Position numbers and translations under genes: made by a program. The notes below the pieces were generated by a model. That model was not told the origin of the DNA, did no database searches, and worked only from the letters and a program-made list of their open reading frames with translations. Below are positions 1 through 5,770 of a stretch of 7,004 nt of DNA, piece after piece. Source of the DNA: an uncultured Desulfomonile sp. (GTDB taxonomy: Bacteria; Desulfobacterota; Desulfomonilia; Desulfomonilales; Desulfomonilaceae); NCBI GenBank assembly GCA_903920415.1, contig CAIXMD010000336.1:1-7004 (forward strand). The letters run 5' to 3'. The number at the start of each line of letters is the position of its first letter. The first letter of the stretch is position 1.

Positions 1-122
1 ATTACTTTTTTTAATTCTTCAGAAGTTAACTTATTATCCTCACCAACTTCTTTTAATATTCTATTAATTTCCTCTTGGTCATCAATACCTGATTGTTTTA
101 ATGCCGCAGTTACTTCATTCAT
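1..122 (-). CDS. Possible partial A+T-rich gene fragment, unknown function
   Basis: On the minus strand a reading frame is open from the left window edge through this segment. The first ATG in frame is at 122-120, giving about 40 codons with no stop before the edge; the frame also stays open upstream past base 180, so this ATG may be internal. The peptide begins MNEVTAALKQ and is rich in Lys, Glu, Asp and Asn, as expected of low-G+C coding DNA. Its last visible part (GEDNKLTSEEL) faintly resembles the loop and exiting helix of an EF-hand, but the first calcium ligands do not fit well. No Shine-Dalgarno sequence precedes the ATG. The opposite plus-strand frame is also open over bases 1-192, so the coding strand is not proven. 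I do not recognise the protein. Low confidence that this is a gene at all, and it may not belong to the same genome as the rest of the window. Confidence 0.22.
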   Translation of the reverse strand, partial: MNEVTAALKQSGIDDQEEINRILKEVGEDNKLTSEELKKV

Positions 123-159
123 TGTTGTTGCATTAAGTTCAAGAGAACCACCTGCAGAT

Positions 160-185
160 ATTACTGATTTCCACAAACGGACCAG
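160..185. other. Compositional junction cutting the kinase gene
   Basis: Left of this point G+C is about 30% (51 of 170 bases); right of it, bases 181-240 are 50% (30 of 60) and similar composition continues. The kinase frame can be read back to base 137, just after an in-frame TAA at 134-136. The residues from about base 170 (TNGPEPNEERRLFLFGPF) run naturally into the sensor domain, whereas those before it do not. The kinase gene is therefore likely broken here and lacks its native start, signal anchor and most of its sensor domain. Whether this is a natural insertion or rearrangement, or a chimeric read or contig end, cannot be told from sequence alone. The exact breakpoint is uncertain by about ten bases. 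Confidence 0.55.
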
Positions 186-211
186 AACCAAATGAGGAAC
201 GGCGCCTATTT

Positions 212-3202
212 TTGTTTGGACCCTTCCGTTACAGGGGTGAAGTGAGGGGGTATGTGTTCATGGAACTGGACAAGGCGCCTCTCAAAAAAACGCTTGGGCT
301 TTCAGCACAAGCGAGTCTGAATGATTTTAGCGCACTAATAGGTTCCGATGGAAGGGTCTTTGTCGGTCCAGCAGTAATCCAGGCAATAGACGTAAAGAAG
401 TTCTTTGGAATTTCAAGTTCCTTGCCTGAATACTATGTATTCGACACTTTGGAAGACGTCAGCGAGCCTGGTGTAAAACTTATGGGGGCAATAAGGAAGC
501 TGACGGAGAATAACCTGTATCTTGTCACGGTAGTCCAGCGATCACGGTATCTTGCCGGCCATTCTTCAGTTCTATGGGTTGTGGTCGTTTTGACTCTGAT
601 GGCTAGTGTGTCGCTCATGGGAGCGCTGATTTACAGAGGCGCCCGTGATCGCCAGATTATGTTCCGAAGGCTCAATGAAGCCTACTACAATCTCGAAACC
701 CGTGTAATTGAGCGAACGCAAGAACTGGCTGCAAAGAACCTGGAACTCAGCGCCGAAATTGAGGAGCGCGGTCGGGTAGAGGTCGCCCTACGCCAAGGCG
801 AAGAGAGGTACAGGCAGTTTGTGGAAAACGCCACGGATATCATTTATCAGACTGACTCTAACGGGCGCTTTTCATTCGTTAACTCTGTGGCGTTGAGGGT
901 AATGGGTTACTCGGAACCGGATATTATCGGGAAGCGCTATCTTGAACTTATTGCCCCTGAATACAGGTCTAAGGCAGTGGACTTTTACCAGACACAAGCT
1001 GCAAAAAGAATACCTAACACATATTTCGAGGCGCCACTTACGACTGCGCAGGGAGAGACCATTTGGATCGGACAAAACGTTCAACTTCTTTTTGATGGTA
1101 AACGCATAGCTGGTTTTCAGGCCATTGCGAGAGACATAACGGAACTCAAGAAGGTAATGGAAGGCCTTCGAAAGGCGAACGAATTCCAGAAAAGGCTTCT
1201 AAGCACTGCCGCCACCGCCATCTTTACCGTTGACCTGGACGGAAGAATTGTCACTGCGAACGACGAGTTTTGTCACATAACAGGCTTTACGGCTGAGGAA
1301 GTTAGAGGGCAGCCATGTACAGTGTTTTGTGATGCACCATGTACAACTAAATGTGGTCTATACGATCAAGCACGAATCGAACCTATTTTCAGGAAGCAGT
1401 GCAAAGTAAGATCTAAGGATGGCCAATTTCTGACTGTTTTGAAGAATGCCGATCTCATTCGGGATCATACGGGATTGATCACAGGGGGAATGGAGTCGTT
1501 CATAGATGTCACCGAGTTGATAAATGCTCGAGAGAGGGCTGAGGCCGCCAGTATTGCTAAGAGCCAGTTTCTAGCTAACATGAGCCACGAAATCAGAACA
1601 CCACTGAACGGCATCATGGGAATGACCGATCTTGCCTTGGATACTCCCCTTACGTCTGAGCAGCGAGAGTATCTTGAAGCAGTATTAAATTCGACAGACT
1701 CGCTGTTGGGGATCGTTAATGATGTTCTTGACTTCTCAAAAATCGAAGCAGGTAAGTTTGAGTTGAATTTTGAGGACTTCAACTTACGGGATCAACTTGA
1801 GGAAACGGTAAATGTCCTTGCCGTCCGTCCGCATAAAGAAAAAGACCTGGAACTTTCATGTCATATCCGACCGGAGGTTCCGGAAACACTGGAAGGTGAC
1901 CCAGCCAGAGTCCGGCAGATTTTAACGAACCTTATTGGGAATGCGATAAAGTTCACTGAGAAAGGGGTAGTGACCTTAACCGTAGAGCCTGAAACCGTCT
2001 CAGAACAGACTGTTACCCTACATTTCTTGGTGGCCGATACGGGAATAGGCATTCCCCCTGAAAAGCTCGGCACAGTCTTTCAGCCCTTCGAGCAGGCTGA
2101 TACTTCCACCACACGGACTTACGGTGGGACTGGTCTGGGCTTGACAATTGTGTCGCGTCTTGTCGAGATGATGAACGGGAAGATTTGGGTGGAAAGTGAA
2201 GTAGGGAAGGGGAGTAAGTTCCATTTTACGGTTCGGTTCAACCGGCCCAAAAAGACGACAAGCAGAAAATCTCCGAACGGACTCGACAAGCTCAAAGATC
2301 TACGTGTGCTCATTGTTGACGATAATCCTACCAACAGGCTTATCCTGTTGGAAACCCTCTCTCATTGGAAGATGCAGCCTGTGGAGAGCAGTGGAGCGCA
2401 AGAGGCGTTAAATATCATCCATTCTCGTAGCGAGGAAGACACATTCGACCTCCTGCTTTTGGACGTACAGATGCCCGGCATGGATGGATTTCAGTTCGCA
2501 GAGCATCTGAAAAATAACCCAGGCACTTTTAATGGTCCCGTAATAATTATGACCTCTGCTTTTGCGTCTGGTGACGGAGACAAATGTAGGGAACTCGGGA
2601 TTGCCGGGTACCTGACAAAACCACTCAAACAGTCACAGTTGCTGAACGAAATGGGCATCGTGATCGGTGATGAAGAGACCAGAAACTCTCGATTCGTTAG
2701 AACGAAAGCTCCTCTCCAGCAAGAAGCGGTACGACAACTCAAAATTCTCCTGGTTGAAGACAATCCGGTCAATCAGAAGCTTATGGTCGTGATGTTAACG
2801 AAGATGGGGCATTCCGTCACATCGGCCCTGAATGGAAAACAGGCTGTCGAAGTAGCCACCACACAATTTTTTGATCTTATTCTCATGGACGTCCAAATGC
2901 CCGAAATGGACGGGTTCGAAGCCACCGCCCTGATTCGTCAATACCAGAAACAGTCCGGAGTAATTACGCCGATTGTCGCCATGACCGCTCATGCGCTGAA
3001 AGGAGATCGCGACAAGTGCATAGACTCCGGCATGGATGACTACGTCTCAAAACCGGTTGAGAGGAAGAAATTGCTTAGAGTCATAGATGAGGTGATGCAA
3101 CCCAGGAATGCCACGGACAGGGTAGTAGAAAAAGAGGAAAACTGTTCAGAAACAGTCTTGAGGAAAGTTAGATGGAAAAGCGTGATCTCAAACAAGTTAT
3201 AG
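212..3202 (+). CDS. Hybrid sensor histidine kinase (Cache remnant-TM-PAS-PAS-HisKA-HATPase-REC-REC), 5' truncated
   Basis: Membrane sensor kinase that would autophosphorylate a His and pass phosphate to its own receiver domains. Numbering from the TTG at 212 (996 aa): the end of a periplasmic Cache-like sensor (1-115), a transmembrane helix (about 118-141), a coiled coil (150-195), PAS1 (197-312), PAS2 (325-437), HisKA with SHEIRTPLN and phospho-acceptor His459, then HATPase with N box NLIGNAIKFT (Asn577), DTGIGI (609-614), FQPFEQAD and GGTGLGL (638-644). Receiver 1 has Asp703/704, phospho-acceptor Asp751, Thr781 and Lys803. Receiver 2 has Glu849/Asp850, Asp893, Thr925 and Lys947. All catalytic residues are present. 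PAS2 has a cluster of regularly spaced cysteines (369, 373, 377, 381). No Hpt domain follows; the last 30 residues are unstructured-looking. The frame is open upstream to base 137 and continues as sensor-like sequence from about 170, so 212 is only a convenient start; the true start is missing across the composition junction. A GAGGA lies 13 bases before the TTG, too far to be convincing. The 3' end overlaps the next gene by 31 bp. Confidence 0.9.
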   Translation: MFGPFRYRGEVRGYVFMELDKAPLKKTLGLSAQASLNDFSALIGSDGRVFVGPAVIQAIDVKKFFGISSSLPEYYVFDTLEDVSEPGVKLMGAIRKLTENNLYLVTVVQRSRYLAGHSSVLWVVVVLTLMASVSLMGALIYRGARDRQIMFRRLNEAYYNLETRVIERTQELAAKNLELSAEIEERGRVEVALRQGEERYRQFVENATDIIYQTDSNGRFSFVNSVALRVMGYSEPDIIGKRYLELIAPEYRSKAVDFYQTQAAKRIPNTYFEAPLTTAQGETIWIGQNVQLLFDGKRIAGFQAIARDITELKKVMEGLRKANEFQKRLLSTAATAIFTVDLDGRIVTANDEFCHITGFTAEEVRGQPCTVFCDAPCTTKCGLYDQARIEPIFRKQCKVRSKDGQFLTVLKNADLIRDHTGLITGGMESFIDVTELINARERAEAASIAKSQFLANMSHEIRTPLNGIMGMTDLALDTPLTSEQREYLEAVLNSTDSLLGIVNDVLDFSKIEAGKFELNFEDFNLRDQLEETVNVLAVRPHKEKDLELSCHIRPEVPETLEGDPARVRQILTNLIGNAIKFTEKGVVTLTVEPETVSEQTVTLHFLVADTGIGIPPEKLGTVFQPFEQADTSTTRTYGGTGLGLTIVSRLVEMMNGKIWVESEVGKGSKFHFTVRFNRPKKTTSRKSPNGLDKLKDLRVLIVDDNPTNRLILLETLSHWKMQPVESSGAQEALNIIHSRSEEDTFDLLLLDVQMPGMDGFQFAEHLKNNPGTFNGPVIIMTSAFASGDGDKCRELGIAGYLTKPLKQSQLLNEMGIVIGDEETRNSRFVRTKAPLQQEAVRQLKILLVEDNPVNQKLMVVMLTKMGHSVTSALNGKQAVEVATTQFFDLILMDVQMPEMDGFEATALIRQYQKQSGVITPIVAMTAHALKGDRDKCIDSGMDDYVSKPVERKKLLRVIDEVMQPRNATDRVVEKEENCSETVLRKVRWKSVISNKL
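3160..3164 (+). promoter_or_regulatory. Ribosome binding site of the metallophosphoesterase gene
   Basis: GAGGA lies 7 bases before the ATG at 3172, inside the last codons of the kinase gene. It supports this start over any later one and points to translational coupling: ribosomes finishing the kinase at 3202 pass over the start of the next gene. Confidence 0.65.
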
Positions 3203-4131
3203 ATCGGTGCGGGAAAGACTACGTAGCAAAGAGGCTTCAGATACAAGTAGAGCATTCGGCTAAAGTATTGGGACCTGGCCTGGGTTACTTCCACTTCGAA
3301 AACCTAGACTGGGCCTTGGAACTTCTGGGTAAAATTGTGAAGCTTTTAGGTGGTTGGCAAAGAGGATTCTCAAACATCAAGTCCCACAAGATTGTTATCA
3401 ACCGTGTTGAGATAAACCGCCTTCCAAAGGCATTCAACGGGCTAAGAATACTACACCTGTCTGACTTGCATTTGGACGTTTTTGAAGGTTTGGGCGCCCT
3501 TGTGGGAAGACTGTGCTCAACGCTCAACTGTGACATAGCTCTCATTACTGGCGACTACAGGTTCCATACCCACGGGAACTATTATCCTGTTTTTCGAGAA
3601 ATTGAGGCCCTTACAAAACTCTTGGATTGTAGATATGGATGTTATGGAATTTTGGGTAACCATGATTTTCTTGAATTTGTTCCAAAACTTGAAGCGCATG
3701 GTATCCGAATACTTCTAAATGAATCGGTTACCCTAACAAAAGACGGGGAACAATTCTGTGTCGTTGGGTTGGATGACGCGCACTTTTATGGTTTGCATGA
3801 CTATGGCGCAGGATTCTCAAATGTGCCGGAGGGCGCCATGAGGATCCTAATGATTCACTCACCTGAGACTCTCGAGGATGCTTTCAACTACGGTACCGAC
3901 TTTGTTGTATGTGGCCATACCCATGGTGGACAGTTCTGTCTTCCAGGCAACATTCCGTTATGGCTTAACGCTAGTTGCGCGAGAAAATATTGCCGGGGAA
4001 AATGGAATTATCGTGGAATGCCTGGCTACACTTCTAATGGAACAGGCAGTTCCGGCCTACCTCTGAGGTTCAATTGTCCCCCCGAAATCGTAGTCCACTA
4101 TCTTGTGTGCGGAGAAAGTTCGGAGCAGTAA
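3172..4131 (+). CDS. Calcineurin-like metallophosphoesterase (YkuE/LpxG-like)
   Basis: Cytoplasmic phosphoesterase of the dinuclear-metal calcineurin superfamily, 319 aa. All metal-binding and catalytic motifs are visible in order: DLH (Asp98, His100), TGD (Asp128), GNHD (Asn163, His164, Asp165), the histidine of IHSPE (His229) and GHTHGGQ (His249, His251). The GHTHGGQ form and overall layout match the YkuE/LpxG branch, some of whose members hydrolyse UDP-2,3-diacylglucosamine in lipid A synthesis; the substrate here is not deducible. A roughly 90-residue N-terminal extension (FHFENLDWALELLGKIVKLL, then GWQRGFSN) precedes the catalytic domain; from memory this extension recurs in deltaproteobacterial members. 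It is amphipathic rather than a clear membrane helix or signal peptide, so peripheral membrane contact is possible. The C-terminal part has several cysteines (256, 269, 274, 302). The gene overlaps the kinase by 31 bp, which suggests a joint operon. Length and motifs argue for an intact gene. Confidence 0.9.
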   Translation: MEKRDLKQVIDRCGKDYVAKRLQIQVEHSAKVLGPGLGYFHFENLDWALELLGKIVKLLGGWQRGFSNIKSHKIVINRVEINRLPKAFNGLRILHLSDLHLDVFEGLGALVGRLCSTLNCDIALITGDYRFHTHGNYYPVFREIEALTKLLDCRYGCYGILGNHDFLEFVPKLEAHGIRILLNESVTLTKDGEQFCVVGLDDAHFYGLHDYGAGFSNVPEGAMRILMIHSPETLEDAFNYGTDFVVCGHTHGGQFCLPGNIPLWLNASCARKYCRGKWNYRGMPGYTSNGTGSSGLPLRFNCPPEIVVHYLVCGESSEQ

Positions 4132-4227
4132 GAAATTCTTCGGTTACTCACTCACGACGAGCATTATGGGATTGAGCTTACCGCAGTGTTTCGGAAGAGG
4201 ACTATGGTTAATTTCCGCTTTCCTCTA
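4132..4227. other. Short convergent intergenic gap
   Basis: Ninety-six bases separate the stop of the phosphoesterase gene from the stop of the minus-strand glycan gene. The best inverted repeat I find is AGAGGA...TCCTCT (6-bp arms, about 19-base loop, roughly 4196-4226), with no T tract after it on either strand. I see no convincing intrinsic terminator, small gene or repeat here. Confidence 0.5.
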
Positions 4228-5766
4228 CTATGATTTACCAAAAAAAATTCTTTTCAAATACTGGGCCACGAGCTTGAAGTCGTACCACGGTCCTCCCATG
4301 ACTGAATAGACCGCTTCGGCTGAGTACAGCTCTTCCTCAGTGGGTTCAGATCCATAGCGGACAAAGGCCTCGGTGATGATTCCCACCTTGGATCCGAGAT
4401 AAAGCGCCTTCCAATCTTCTCCAAGGTTCAGGATCTCATCGCGGGTCTTTGGGCCAAGCCCTACGAAACGCATCTGTCCTGACGCCACATTGATCAGTGC
4501 CGGGAAGAACCGAAAAAAAAGCTCCACGATCTCTCCCCTTCTTTTTTTTCTCCGGCGCTTCTGTGATGGTACCGGTTGATCGGGAAGAAAACTGAGAAGG
4601 CGAAACTGTCGCCATAAGGATTCATCAGAAGATGCCGGGAGCCGGATGACGTCTCTTGTGAAGAAGACGGGGCCTTTTCGAAAAAACTTCAGGAAAAGCG
4701 CTATCAACAACATAATGGGTGATATAATCATTAGCAGGGCGATGCCGATTGCCCGGGACATAAGACCTTCGATTTTGCGCTTTGCATGTTTCCCTGCAAG
4801 ACTGCCCAGAATAAAGTTATCGGTTACGGACACCTCTGCGCCAAGCCGAACATTGACCAACCAGTTTTTGTCCACGATGACATTCTTCAAATTCACGGCC
4901 TCACCTACATGGCTGTCATGGGCCACTACCGACTCAACTACCGTGCTAATTGTGTCCAAGATGCAGTTCCGGCCTATTACTGCAAATGGTCCCAGACTGG
5001 TCCCTTTCCCAATCCGGCTGTTCTCTCCGACAAATATAGGAGGGGACAGCCGAGCTGATGAGTGAACCGACACATTACGAGAAATCCAAATTCCCGGCTC
5101 TATTTGCTTACCGCTAGGCACTATCTTCTCAAACTCATTGTTCAGGATCATGCGATTTGAATCCAGAAGACCTTTGTAGGTTCTGACATCCAAGACCTTT
5201 GGGACTTCGAATATTCGTCCTCCGTTTTTTATCGCTGAAAAGAGGAGACTCTCCATACTTTGTTCATTGATACCTAATGGGAGCGTTTCAAGAAACCCCT
5301 CAGAAACGAGCGCCCACCCGGTCCAGACACAGGTGTCTTTATCTTGGATCTGGGCAGCCTCGTGGGGCGCCGGTAGGCAAAACATGACGATGTCTTTGTC
5401 CTGGTAGTCTGGGATCAGGGCCAAAAGGTCCACTTCCGGAAGTCGGTCTGCATGGACCAGCAAGATAGCCGCTCCGCTGCGGTTGACGTTAACGGATTTG
5501 AGAATATCATACGGATGAGACGGATCCCTAGCCAAGTGGAATCGGATTCGGGTTCCCCATCTAGCCCCGTCCCCGAGCAGGTCTTCTATCTTTTCAGGAA
5601 AGTGACTAAGCACAACATCCAGTTCTGTGCCTCCCTGCTCGACAATGAACTCCAGCACGTGCTGTATAAACGGCCGATCCACCAAAGGTAGCATGGGAGT
5701 CGGATATCTTTCATTGAGGCCCTTAGTGGCAGATGACATTCCGTGGGCAATGACTATGGTCTGCAT
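4228..5766 (-). CDS. Nucleotidyltransferase-like / left-handed beta-helix / PGT-like fusion protein, probable pseudoenzyme
   Basis: A 512-aa protein with three parts. Residues 1-205 follow the sugar-1-phosphate nucleotidyltransferase fold: MQTIVIAHG, PTPMLPLVDRP, GDGARWGTRI and the metal-ligand strand LLVHADRL (Asp107). Residues 226-323 are hexapeptide repeats of a left-handed beta-helix (IFVGEN, SRIGKG, TSLGPF, AVIGRN). Residues 333-512 match bacterial sugar transferases (PGT): a membrane helix with the Ser349-Pro350 kink, GPVFFTRD, FFPALINV, MRFVGLGP and a C-terminal YDFKLVAQYL helix. Key residues are missing. The GGxGTR loop reads HGMSSA, PKP reads PTP (Thr23), and the PGT Asp-Glu dyad reads Arg419-Phe420. 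A basic tract (QKRRRKKRR, about 402-410) replaces the usual loop before the dyad. Start: the ATG at 5766 has a strong Shine-Dalgarno sequence and sits 4 bp after the upstream stop; the frame extends to an ATG at 5835, which would overlap the upstream gene and lacks such a site. A role in exopolysaccharide synthesis is inferred from fold and neighbour; catalysis is doubtful. Confidence 0.85.
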   Translation of the reverse strand: MQTIVIAHGMSSATKGLNERYPTPMLPLVDRPFIQHVLEFIVEQGGTELDVVLSHFPEKIEDLLGDGARWGTRIRFHLARDPSHPYDILKSVNVNRSGAAILLVHADRLPEVDLLALIPDYQDKDIVMFCLPAPHEAAQIQDKDTCVWTGWALVSEGFLETLPLGINEQSMESLLFSAIKNGGRIFEVPKVLDVRTYKGLLDSNRMILNNEFEKIVPSGKQIEPGIWISRNVSVHSSARLSPPIFVGENSRIGKGTSLGPFAVIGRNCILDTISTVVESVVAHDSHVGEAVNLKNVIVDKNWLVNVRLGAEVSVTDNFILGSLAGKHAKRKIEGLMSRAIGIALLMIISPIMLLIALFLKFFRKGPVFFTRDVIRLPASSDESLWRQFRLLSFLPDQPVPSQKRRRKKRRGEIVELFFRFFPALINVASGQMRFVGLGPKTRDEILNLGEDWKALYLGSKVGIITEAFVRYGSEPTEEELYSAEAVYSVMGGPWYDFKLVAQYLKRIFFGKS

Positions 5767-5770
5767 GGCT

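Noticed and set aside
2440..2960. Repeat of the DVQMPxMDGF coding sequence at about 2462 and 2888
   Set aside because: These are equivalent motifs in two homologous receiver domains; the surrounding DNA has diverged, so this is old domain duplication rather than a repeat element.
3141..3156. Small inverted repeat ACTGTT-CAGA-AACAGT just before the phosphoesterase ribosome site
   Set aside because: Only six base pairs, inside kinase coding sequence and without a T tract; plausible by chance.
4103..4309. Plus-strand open frame spanning the convergent gap
   Set aside because: It overlaps the ends of two well-supported genes, has no ribosome site and no recognisable protein features.
4646..5065. 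139-codon plus-strand frame opposite the beta-helix/PGT-like gene
   Set aside because: It lies wholly antisense to a gene with clear domain motifs; its composition is that of an antisense shadow.
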